6,204 bases of DNA from Bacteroidales bacterium (GTDB taxonomy: Bacteria; Bacteroidota; Bacteroidia; Bacteroidales; UBA7960), in assembly GCA_003557965.1 (NCBI GenBank), contig PWND01000202.1, forward strand, positions 1-6,204, read 5' to 3'. Each line of letters opens with the position of its first letter. Positions within the stretch are counted from its first letter, which is position 1. The position numbers were made by a program, and so were the translations under genes. The notes below the pieces were generated by a model. The model made no database searches, had not been told where the DNA came from, and was given only the letters and a program-made list of their open reading frames with translations. Of the stretch, positions 1 to 5,964 are shown in pieces.

Positions 1-66
1 GCTAATATAATCTTGAATGACTTGTAATTTAAATTCGTCCTTGTAATGATTTACTTTTCTTTTCAT
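1..66 (-). CDS. Transposase, N-terminal fragment (IS3 OrfA-like), runs off the left edge
   Basis: An ATG at 66-64 on the minus strand opens a frame of 22 codons that continues without a stop to the window edge. The peptide begins MKRKVNHYKDEF and continues KLQVIQDYIS. A basic start followed by a (Y/F)xxEFKLxVIQxY pattern is typical of the first helix of the helix-turn-helix domain in OrfA-type transposases of the IS3 family and its relatives. That domain binds the ends of the element. Only the first helix is visible, so the family is inferred from a short match and the catalytic DDE part lies outside the window. A candidate element end sits about 25-45 bp upstream of the start, the expected place for an insertion sequence whose transposase begins just inside one terminus. 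An unrelated HTH protein cannot be excluded. Confidence 0.6.
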   Translation of the reverse strand, partial: MKRKVNHYKDEFKLQVIQDYIS

Positions 67-67
67 A

Positions 68-110
68 GTCCTGATTTAATTTTACTTCTTCTGTAAACTT
101 ATTTCAGGAC
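68..110. repeat. Inverted repeat in the leader of the transposase fragment
   Basis: GTCCTGA at 68-74 is the exact reverse complement of TCAGGAC at 104-110, with 29 bp between them. The outer arm overlaps the candidate element end and the inner arm lies directly before the transposase ATG. A transcript entering the element from outside could fold so that the start codon is next to a stem. Seven base pairs over a 29-base loop is a weak structure, so a functional role is only a guess. Confidence 0.35.
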
Positions 111-111
111 A
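91..111 (-). mobile_element. Candidate insertion-sequence terminus (terminal inverted repeat)
   Basis: Read on the minus strand, the stretch begins TGTCCTGAAATAAG at 111 and continues TTTACAG. A TG at the outer edge, followed by a short element-specific repeat and then the transposase start after a short leader, is the usual layout of an IS3-like left end. The outer boundary could also be the TG at 116. The partner end and the target duplication are outside the window, so this call rests on position and general form only. Confidence 0.4.
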
Positions 112-138
112 AGACAAACATACGAGGACACAGAGAGA

Positions 139-269
139 CTTTCACCTTTGAGCTTTGAGCTTTGAGCTTTCTCACCCTTATCCTTGCTTTCACCTTTGAG
201 CTTTCACCTTTCACCTTTCAGCTTTGAGCTTTCTCACCCTTATCCTTGCTTTCACCTTTGAGCTATTGC
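139..269. repeat. Heptamer tandem repeat array (CTTTSAS) with two identical 20-bp spacers
   Basis: The block splits cleanly into 7-bp units of the forms CTTTCAC, CTTTGAG and CTTTCAG. There are four units at 139-166, six at 187-228 and two at 249-262, followed by a decayed unit (CTATTGC) at 263-269. The groups are separated by the same 20-mer, CTTTCTCACCCTTATCCTTG, at 167-186 and 229-248. As a result a 45-bp stretch at 158-202 recurs exactly at 220-264, with a 62-bp period (six heptamers plus one spacer). The strand bias is strong: pyrimidine-rich on the plus strand. The pattern suggests growth by slippage or unequal exchange. It encodes no protein and lacks the unique spacers of a CRISPR array. 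Confidence 0.9.
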
Positions 270-312
270 ACTGGTAACTGGTGATTAGTAAAAGCCTTAG
301 CCTTAACGACTC

Positions 313-330
313 AACGATTAAACGATTAAA
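313..330. repeat. Short AACGATTA tandem duplication
   Basis: AACGATTA occurs twice head to tail at 313-320 and 321-328, and AAC of a third unit follows. A related CTTAACGACTC lies just upstream. With the ACTGGTA/ACTGGTG pair at 270-283, it shows that the non-coding stretch left of rfaE2 is a mosaic of small tandem repeats rather than unique sequence. Confidence 0.6.
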
Positions 331-350
331 CAAAATAAATAGTTTATCTT

Positions 351-358
351 TACCTTTG
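351..358 (+). promoter_or_regulatory. Bacteroidota -7 promoter element for rfaE2
   Basis: TACCTTTG matches the Bacteroidota -7 consensus TAnnTTTG exactly. No TTTG or TTG is visible 17-23 bp upstream, so the -33 half is missing or diverged. Transcription would start near 365, giving rfaE2 a leader of roughly 90 bases, and would also pass over the 16-codon frame that starts at 364. Confidence 0.5.
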
Positions 359-453
359 AAATTATGAAAAAACAGAATGCGATTTTACAAAACTCAAATC
401 CGAAGGATTTTTAAAGAAATACCCGGTACTTGAAAAAATTAAAATATCCGATT

Positions 454-951
454 ATGCAAGCATATAATTACCTAAACTCAAAAATTATTTTAACCTGGGA
501 TGATTTGCAGGTTCTGATGAACAAGTGGAAGCAAAAAAGCTCAAAAATTGTATTTACAAATGGCTGTTTTGATGTTATTCATAAAGGCCATATTGAATAT
601 TTAAGCAGAGCTTCTGATTTGGGCAGTAAGTTAATTATCGGCCTTAATTCTGACAGCTCCGTTAAAAAGCTGAAAGGCAAAGGACGCCCAATAAATGATG
701 AGATATCAAGGGCAAAAGTATTGGCTTCAATGTTCTTTGTGGATGCTGTTTGCTTTTTTTCCCAGGATACACCCATTGAATTAATAAAAATTGTTATGCC
801 TGACGTGTTGGTTAAAGGCGGCGATTACCAGCCCAAAGATATTGTTGGATATGATCTCGTTTCTGATAATGGTGGTAAAGTTGTCAGCCTTGATTATATT
901 GATGGGTTTTCTTCATCAGATATTATTGAAAAATTAAAACAATTGAAATAA
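454..951 (+). CDS. rfaE2: D-glycero-beta-D-manno-heptose 1-phosphate adenylyltransferase (stand-alone RfaE2/HldE C-domain)
   Basis: This cytoplasmic nucleotidyltransferase transfers AMP from ATP to heptose 1-phosphate, giving ADP-heptose for LPS core or other surface glycans. The 165-residue protein is a typical length for the single-domain enzyme. Seen in the sequence: VFTNGCFDVIHKGH at 33-46 with the HxGH nucleotide-binding motif (HKGH, 43-46), a GLNSDSSVKKLKG segment after the first beta-alpha unit, RPINDEISR in the middle, VLVKGGDY near 118-125, and GFSSSDII near the C terminus in the place of the family's (S/T)(S/T)xxI motif. The ATG at 454 is preferred because homologues begin close to it. 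An in-frame TTG at 430 would add eight residues, and a stop at 412-414 closes the frame upstream. No Shine-Dalgarno site is seen. The kinase half (RfaE1), fused in E. coli HldE, is absent here and must be encoded elsewhere. ctpA follows after 99 bp on the same strand with no terminator hairpin, so co-transcription is possible. Family assignment is firm; the exact sugar substrate is inferred. Confidence 0.93.
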   Translation: MQAYNYLNSKIILTWDDLQVLMNKWKQKSSKIVFTNGCFDVIHKGHIEYLSRASDLGSKLIIGLNSDSSVKKLKGKGRPINDEISRAKVLASMFFVDAVCFFSQDTPIELIKIVMPDVLVKGGDYQPKDIVGYDLVSDNGGKVVSLDYIDGFSSSDIIEKLKQLK

Positions 952-1050
952 TTAAAATTCGTTTTACTTAAATCCTGGTAAAAAATGGTATCTGTTTGCG
1001 TGGCAGTTTATCTTTTTTGAATTTTATTTTATATAATAGTAAATGCATTT

Positions 1051-2724
1051 ATGGAAAAGGAAAAAACTAAAAAAACCCGATTGAAATTTTATTTGCCTGT
1101 TCTTTTTGCCGCTATTTTGGCAATTGGTGTTTATATTGGCATGAATTTGAATTTTAGCCGGCTTCCGGAAAGCCTTGAAAAAAAGTTCAAGTCAATAGGA
1201 ATAGGAAGGTATGATAAGATAAATGATGTTTTAAACTATATCCACAATTCTTATGTTGATGAAATTGACAGGGAAGAGCTTGAGGAAGAAACTATAAAGT
1301 CTTTTTTAAGAAACCTTGACCCGCACTCTGTTTATATCCCGGCAAAAGATTTCAGGGAGTTTCACGACCCTTTAATGGGTAGTTTTGAAGGGATAGGTAT
1401 AGAGTTTAATATGATTGCCGATACTGTTGTAGTAATTAACCCTATAGTTGGAGGGCCCAGTGAAAAGGCCGGAATACTGCCAGGTGACAGAATTGTTGAG
1501 GTAGATGGGGAGACTATTGCAGGTGTTAATATGAGTACCGATAAAATTGTAAGAAAACTCAAAGGGCCAAAAGATACTAAAGTAGAGCTAACAATATACA
1601 GGCATAATATTGATGAGTTTTTTGATTATACTATAACCCGTGACAAGATTCCGGCTCATAGCCTCGATATTGCCTACATGCTTGATGATGCAACAGGCTA
1701 CATTAAAATATCAAGATTTGCAGCCACAACTCATAATGAATTTATTACGGCATTTGACAGGTTAAAGCGTAATGGCATGGAGAATCTTATTCTCGACCTG
1801 CGAGGAAATGGCGGTGGGTTTTTAGATGCAGCAATATTACTTGCTGATGAGTTTTTATCACCGGGGCAAATGATTGTTTACACTAAAGGGCAAAAGCGGC
1901 CAAAGCAAATCGCAAACGCTCGAAGAAACGGAAGGTTTGAAAGCAAGCCCTTAGTGGTTTTAATAGATGAGTGGTCAGCATCTGCATCAGAGATCATTGC
2001 AGGCGCTGTTCAGGACAACGACCGGGGTATTGTCATTGGCAGAAGGTCTTTTGGAAAAGGGCTTGTTCAGGAGCAGGTTCAACTCTCTGACGGCTCTGCT
2101 CTCAGGCTTACTGTTGCAAGATACTATACTCCTTCCGGAAGGTCAATACAAAGCCCTTACGATGCCGGAGTTGACACCTATTATGATGACTTTATTCAAA
2201 GATTTATAAATGGCGAACACGAAAGCCAGGATAGTATTAAAAAACAAGACTCTTTAAGGTTTGAAACGAAAAAAGGAAGAATCGTTTATGCAGGTGGCGG
2301 AATAATGCCTGATATTTTTGTACCTGTTGATTCTGAAAAAAGAACTCCGTTTTTCAACCAGGTAATAAACAGGGGGTTAATATACCGCTTTGCTTTTAAT
2401 TATTCCGACAACAACAGGCAAATTTTGTCATCTGCCTATAGCGATGCCAATCACTTTATTAATGATTTTTCAATTAGCGAAGATGTTTTTAATGATTTTA
2501 TTGAGTTTGCTGTAAGTAAAGGCATAAAGCCCGGCAATAACATTGAAAAATCAAAAAGCATTATTAGCCAACAGCTAAAAGCTTATATCGGCAGAAATAT
2601 TTGGGGTAATGAGGCGTTTTTCCCGGTCTTAAACCAGGATGATGCTGTATTGGAAAAAGCAATGGAGATGATAAGCCAAGAAAAATACAAGAGTGTTCTT
2701 ACTTTAAATCCTGATAAGAAATAA
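1051..2724 (+). CDS. ctpA: C-terminal processing peptidase, S41 family (CtpA/Prc)
   Basis: This serine protease of the tail-specific/CtpA family cuts proteins near their C termini on the outer face of the inner membrane, usually for maturation or quality control. The 557-residue product has a basic N terminus, then one hydrophobic segment at about 13-31, which is probably an uncleaved anchor placing the rest in the periplasm. A PDZ domain follows at about 110-185 (EGIGIEFN, then AGILPGDRIVEVDG), and then the S41 catalytic core. The core shows LDLRGNGGG (248-256), SASASEIIAGAVQD (309-322) and SFGKGLVQ (333-340). By spacing to E. coli Tsp and Bacillus CtpB, the triad is Ser311, Lys336 and Gln340, all present, so the enzyme looks active. 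About 130 residues follow the core (IMPDIFVP at 418-425, then a helical tail), as in many Bacteroidota members. The ATG at 1051 is the only sensible start; another ATG at 1043 is out of frame. The gene may be co-transcribed with rfaE2, as no clean consensus promoter lies in the 99-bp gap. Its stop codon touches that of the converging HD gene. Confidence 0.93.
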   Translation: MEKEKTKKTRLKFYLPVLFAAILAIGVYIGMNLNFSRLPESLEKKFKSIGIGRYDKINDVLNYIHNSYVDEIDREELEEETIKSFLRNLDPHSVYIPAKDFREFHDPLMGSFEGIGIEFNMIADTVVVINPIVGGPSEKAGILPGDRIVEVDGETIAGVNMSTDKIVRKLKGPKDTKVELTIYRHNIDEFFDYTITRDKIPAHSLDIAYMLDDATGYIKISRFAATTHNEFITAFDRLKRNGMENLILDLRGNGGGFLDAAILLADEFLSPGQMIVYTKGQKRPKQIANARRNGRFESKPLVVLIDEWSASASEIIAGAVQDNDRGIVIGRRSFGKGLVQEQVQLSDGSALRLTVARYYTPSGRSIQSPYDAGVDTYYDDFIQRFINGEHESQDSIKKQDSLRFETKKGRIVYAGGGIMPDIFVPVDSEKRTPFFNQVINRGLIYRFAFNYSDNNRQILSSAYSDANHFINDFSISEDVFNDFIEFAVSKGIKPGNNIEKSKSIISQQLKAYIGRNIWGNEAFFPVLNQDDAVLEKAMEMISQEKYKSVLTLNPDKK

Positions 2725-3282
2725 CTATAAGCCTAAGTCATCAGATATTTCTTTCATAGCTTCTAAGCTTATAACAGCAAAGTCTGTGATCGGGATGCCA
2801 AGCTTTTCACATTCCATAATGTTTTCTCTTTTAACTGAAGCGGCAAATGCCTTTTCTTTCATTCGCTTTACTATAGACTTTGGCTTTACTGACGCCAGTT
2901 TTTTATCAGGATATACTAATGCTGTAGCTACTATAAGCCCGGTTATCGTTTCACCCGCTGCCAAAGCATAATGAAGCTTTTTTGTCCTTTCTTTATTGTG
3001 AGCAGCATCTTCATTATGAAGCATAACAGCCTCGATAATTTCTTCATCAATATTATTATCTCTCAGAATTTTGACAGACTCCATTCCATGCTTCACGGGA
3101 TCTGCATTAGTGGTTTCAACATCCAAATCATGAAGCAAACCTGCTAATCCCCATTTCTCCACATCTTCACCCAGGTGTTCAGCAATAGCTCTCATAACCG
3201 CCTCAGATGCAAGGCAATGCGATATCATTTTCGGGTTTTTTACGTAAGTTTTTAATAAATCTAATGCTTTATCTCTTTTCAT
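2725..3282 (-). CDS. HD-domain (HDIG-type) metal-dependent phosphohydrolase of unknown substrate
   Basis: This is a soluble HD-superfamily protein of 185 residues. The fold usually holds one or two metal ions and cleaves phosphoester bonds, often of nucleotides; the substrate here is unknown. Visible metal-ligand candidates are His22 (HCLASEAVM), the His51-Asp52 doublet (GLLHDLD), His65 (KHGMES) and His89 (MLHNED). Where relatives tend to have a final Asp before a TGLI segment, this protein reads AAGETITGLI, with Glu111 at that point; the alignment is from memory. The segment TGLIVATALVYP and a lysine-rich stretch (KPKSIVKRMKEKAFAASVKR) are characteristic of a conserved small HDIG family. The start is set at the ATG at 3282. 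The open frame extends to a TTG at 3327, but the promoter -7 element lies inside that extension, so it is unlikely to be translated. The stop (TAG, 2727-2725) abuts the ctpA stop with no bases between. The gene is divergent from glnN and seems to be transcribed alone. Confidence 0.85.
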   Translation of the reverse strand: MKRDKALDLLKTYVKNPKMISHCLASEAVMRAIAEHLGEDVEKWGLAGLLHDLDVETTNADPVKHGMESVKILRDNNIDEEIIEAVMLHNEDAAHNKERTKKLHYALAAGETITGLIVATALVYPDKKLASVKPKSIVKRMKEKAFAASVKRENIMECEKLGIPITDFAVISLEAMKEISDDLGL

Positions 3283-3299
3283 TATTTTGTTTTTTTTTG

Positions 3300-3328
3300 C
3301 GAAGATAGAAATATTTCTTTTTAACAAA
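3300..3328 (-). promoter_or_regulatory. Promoter of the HD-domain gene (TTTG-N17-TATCTTCG)
   Basis: On the minus strand, TTTG (3328-3325) is followed after 17 bp by TATCTTCG (3307-3300). This fits the Bacteroidota pattern TTG-N17-23-TAnnTTTG with one mismatch in the -7 element. Transcription would start near 3293, about 10 bases before the ATG at 3282. That leaves a very short leader and excludes the longer TTG start at 3327. Confidence 0.55.
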
Positions 3329-3354
3329 CAACAAAATATTTGCTAATATTTTTC

Positions 3355-3416
3355 ACACACCCCCATAATTTTACACAGCTTTATTAACAAAATGGTGTTT
3401 TTTTCAACACACCCCC
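3355..3416. promoter_or_regulatory. Twin ACACACCCCC motifs upstream of glnN, possible operator
   Basis: The 10-mer ACACACCCCC occurs at 3355-3364 and again at 3407-3416, both on the plus strand and each preceded by a T-run and TC. The copies are 52 bp apart, about five helical turns, so proteins bound at both would face the same side. The second copy ends six bases before the -33 element of the glnN promoter. Runs of five C are striking in this AT-rich spacer. The position suits a regulator of nitrogen assimilation, but no known Bacteroidota operator is recognised and the role is inferred. Confidence 0.35.
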
Positions 3417-3422
3417 TTGTTT

Positions 3423-3455
3423 TTTGTCATATTGTAAAATATTATACTACTTTTG
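3423..3455 (+). promoter_or_regulatory. Promoter of glnN (TTTG-N21-TACTTTTG)
   Basis: TTTG at 3423-3426 and TACTTTTG at 3448-3455 match both halves of the Bacteroidota promoter exactly, with a 21-bp spacer inside the known 17-23 range. Transcription would begin near 3462, giving a leader of roughly 20 bases before the ATG at 3484. This is the clearest promoter in the window and it fixes the glnN start. Confidence 0.7.
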
Positions 3456-3483
3456 CTTTCAGATAAACATTAAAAAAAACATT

Positions 3484-5679
3484 ATGCCACAATTAAGATT
3501 TAGTGCTGTAGAAGAAGCTTTCAGCCGCCCTACAGTGCAATTTGAGATTCCCAAAGAAAAGATTTCGGAAATATTTGGAATAAATGTATTCGACAGAAAA
3601 AAGATGCAGCAATACTTATCAAAAGATGCTTATGAAAGCGTAATAAATGCTATAGATAAAGGCAGCAGGATAGAGCGCAAAGTTGCATCGCAAATTGCAG
3701 CAGGCATGAAGGCCTGGGCTATTGACAGGGGTGCTACTCATTATACCCACTGGTTTCATCCATTAAATGGATCAACTGCCCAAAAGCATGATGCTTTTTT
3801 TACTACCGGTGCCGAAAACCAGGCATTCGAAACATTCAGCGGCGATCTTCTTGTGCAGCAAGAACCTGATGCATCAAGCTTCCCCAGCGGTGGCATCAGA
3901 AACACATTTGAAGCACGCGGATATACTGCATGGGACCCTTCATCACCGGCTTTTGTGCTTGAACAAACGCTTTGTATCCCAACAATTTTTGTTTCTTATA
4001 CCGGAGAAGCTCTTGACTTTAAAACTCCTCACCTTAAGTCTCTGATGGCGCTTGATAAAGCAGCAACTGAAGTATGTAAGTATTTTGATAAAGATGTTAA
4101 AAAGGTTGTTTCAAACCTGGGATGGGAACAGGAATACTTTCTTGTTGACGAAGCCTTACATAAAGCCAGGCCTGATCTTGCACTTACAGGGAGAACTATC
4201 ATGGGCCATGCCGCCGCCAAAGACCAGCAACTTGCCGATCACTACTTTGGTGCCATCCCTGATAGAGTTGAAAGATTTATGAAGCATTTTGAAATAGAAT
4301 GCTATAAACTCGGTATCCCGGTTAAAACCAGGCATAATGAAGTTGCACCAAACCAATTTGAATGTGCACCCATCTTTGAAGAAGCAAACCTTGCTGCCGA
4401 CCACAACCAACTTATTATGTCGGTAATGGATAAAATTGCACGCAAACATAAATTCAGGGTGCTGTTTCATGAAAAACCCTTTAAAGATGTAAATGGCTCA
4501 GGAAAACACTGCAATTGGTCATTAATGACAGATACCGGTGTTAACTTGTTTTCGCCAGGCGGAACCCCAAAAAACAACCTGCAGTTTTTAACTTTTTTAC
4601 TTAACACACTGAATGCTGTAAACAAACATGCTGCACTTTTACTGGGAAGTATTGCCAGTGAAGCCAATTCACACAGGCTGGGAGCAAATGAAGCCCCACC
4701 GGGGATTATGTCGGTTTTTATCGGCAAAACACTAAGCAAAGTGCTTGATGAACTCCAGGAAAAAGTTCATGACAAGAAAATGACACCTGACGAAAAATCT
4801 GAGCTTAAGCTTGAAGTCGTCGGGAAGATTCCTGAAATTTTACTCGACAATACCGACAGAAACAGAACATCTCCTTTTGCTTTTACAGGAAACAGGTTTG
4901 AATTCAGGGCTGTTGGCTCATCTGCAAACTGTGCCTCGCCAATGACTGTACTGAACGCTGCTATGGCACAACAATTAACAAAGTTTAAATCTGATGTTGA
5001 CAAATTAATTGAAAAAGGCATAAAAAAAGATGAAGCAATCTTTCAGTGTATCAGAAAACTCATTATTGCTTCTAAAAACATCAGGTTTGAAGGAAACGGC
5101 TATAGTAAAGAATGGGTTATTGAAGCTGAAAAGAGAAAACTGCCAAATATTTCAGAAGCAACCACTGCTTTTAAAACTTTTATTAGCCCATCGGCAAAAA
5201 AACTAATGAATGAGTTTTATGTGTTTTCTGACAGAGAATTACAGGCACGCTTTGAAATTAAAAACGAAATCTTTATAAAAAAGGTTCAAATTGAATCCAG
5301 GGTTCTGGCTGACCTTGCAATTAATCATATTGTACCAACAGTCCTGGCTTACCAAAATGTCCTTATCAATAATGTAAAAGGTATAAAAGACCTATTTGCT
5401 GATGAAAGGGAGTTTGATGCTTTGGCAAAGCCTCAATTACAAACAATCAAGAAAATATCTGTACACCTGAAAAATATACGTGAGAAAGTTAAGGAAATGG
5501 TTGAAAAACGTAAAGAAGCCAACAAAATCCAAGAAGCTGACAAGAAGGCAAAAGCATACTCCTTTTCTGTAAAGCCATATCTTGAAGAAATACGCTATCA
5601 TATTGATAAGCTTGAGCTAATTGTTGACAACCAAATGTGGCCATTGCCAAAGTACCGCGAACTGCTGTTTATCAGGTAA
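3484..5679 (+). CDS. glnN: Glutamine synthetase type III
   Basis: The enzyme makes glutamine from glutamate, ammonia and ATP in the cytoplasm, the entry point for ammonia assimilation. The 731-residue length fits the type III family (Bacteroides GlnN is about 729) and is far longer than GlnA of types I and II. The N terminus (MPQLRFSAVEEAFSRP) is typical. Conserved glutamine-synthetase signatures in order are GWEQEYFLVD (213-222, metal-binding Glu residues), NEVAPNQFECAPIFEEAN (285-302), FHEKPFKDVNGSGKHCNWSL (328-347, the nucleotide and glutamate loop with NGSGKH), then NRTSPFAFTGNRFEFR (460-475, phosphate and ATP contacts). The C-terminal third is mostly helical, with a charged, probably coiled stretch near 655-690. 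The open frame extends upstream to a TTG at 3424, but the promoter lies within that part, so the ATG at 3484 is the start. The gene appears monocistronic: the HD gene diverges from it and moeA has its own -7 element. The twin C-rich motif upstream may give nitrogen control. No feature suggests inactivation. Confidence 0.97.
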   Translation: MPQLRFSAVEEAFSRPTVQFEIPKEKISEIFGINVFDRKKMQQYLSKDAYESVINAIDKGSRIERKVASQIAAGMKAWAIDRGATHYTHWFHPLNGSTAQKHDAFFTTGAENQAFETFSGDLLVQQEPDASSFPSGGIRNTFEARGYTAWDPSSPAFVLEQTLCIPTIFVSYTGEALDFKTPHLKSLMALDKAATEVCKYFDKDVKKVVSNLGWEQEYFLVDEALHKARPDLALTGRTIMGHAAAKDQQLADHYFGAIPDRVERFMKHFEIECYKLGIPVKTRHNEVAPNQFECAPIFEEANLAADHNQLIMSVMDKIARKHKFRVLFHEKPFKDVNGSGKHCNWSLMTDTGVNLFSPGGTPKNNLQFLTFLLNTLNAVNKHAALLLGSIASEANSHRLGANEAPPGIMSVFIGKTLSKVLDELQEKVHDKKMTPDEKSELKLEVVGKIPEILLDNTDRNRTSPFAFTGNRFEFRAVGSSANCASPMTVLNAAMAQQLTKFKSDVDKLIEKGIKKDEAIFQCIRKLIIASKNIRFEGNGYSKEWVIEAEKRKLPNISEATTAFKTFISPSAKKLMNEFYVFSDRELQARFEIKNEIFIKKVQIESRVLADLAINHIVPTVLAYQNVLINNVKGIKDLFADEREFDALAKPQLQTIKKISVHLKNIREKVKEMVEKRKEANKIQEADKKAKAYSFSVKPYLEEIRYHIDKLELIVDNQMWPLPKYRELLFIR

Positions 5680-5907
5680 GCTGATGGTAATATAATAGTA
5701 AACAACACGCATTTTCGAAAGGTTTTTTTGATTGCGATAATTCCTTTTTTATCACTTATTTAACCTCATAATGACGGGCTAAAAGTACCTGTAGCGATAT
5801 ATAAACTTGCTTACAGTCCTTGTTATATTCAGGAAGCAACAAACTATTAACATTTCAAAAATTCTGTCTTACAAACTTCTAAATTTTACTAATCATCATA
5901 AAATAAG

Positions 5908-5915
5908 TAACTTTG
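5908..5915 (+). promoter_or_regulatory. Bacteroidota -7 promoter element for moeA
   Basis: TAACTTTG matches TAnnTTTG exactly. The predicted transcription start is near 5922, about 43 bases before the moeA ATG. No TTTG or TTG stands 17-23 bp upstream; only a TTTTAC sequence lies there, so the -33 half is weak. The rest of the 285-bp gap after glnN holds no gene and no strong terminator hairpin. Confidence 0.5.
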
Positions 5916-5964
5916 CATACTTCTTAAAATCACTATATTTTTTCAAAAAAGGGATAATTATAAT

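Larger units (their letters stand above)
67..453. other. Non-coding, repeat-rich region between the transposase fragment and rfaE2
   Basis: This 387-bp stretch holds no credible gene. It contains, in order, the candidate insertion-sequence end (91-111), a heptamer repeat block (139-269), short tandem duplications (ACTGGTA/ACTGGTG at 270-283 and AACGATTA twice at 313-328), a -7 promoter element (351-358) and the leader of rfaE2. An ATG at 364 opens only a 16-codon frame ending at TAA 412-414. This frame begins at about the expected transcription start, so it is not called as a gene. Confidence 0.7.

Noticed and set aside
139..269. CRISPR-like array
   Set aside because: The units are 7 bp and the intervening 20-mers are identical to each other; a CRISPR array needs longer repeats and unique spacers. 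No cas genes are nearby.
364..414. 16-codon frame beginning with ATG upstream of rfaE2
   Set aside because: It starts at about the predicted transcription start, is very short and has no recognisable motif, so it is not called as a gene.
995..1019. Promoter for ctpA (TTTG at 995-998 with a TATCTTTTTTG sequence)
   Set aside because: The TA and TTTG parts are misplaced relative to TAnnTTTG, and the spacing from the TTTG would be only about 13 bp.
3395..3410. GTGTT/AACAC stem in the glnN upstream region
   Set aside because: Only five base pairs in a sequence full of T and AC runs; likely chance, although it overlaps the second ACACACCCCC copy.
4029..5021. Minus-strand open frames opposite glnN
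   Set aside because: They mirror the codon use of the strongly conserved glnN frame, have no recognisable domains and lack promoters.
5711..5753. Terminator hairpin after glnN
   Set aside because: TTTCGAAA is a loop-free palindrome and GATAA/TTATC is only a five-pair AT-rich stem. Neither makes a credible stem followed by a T-run.
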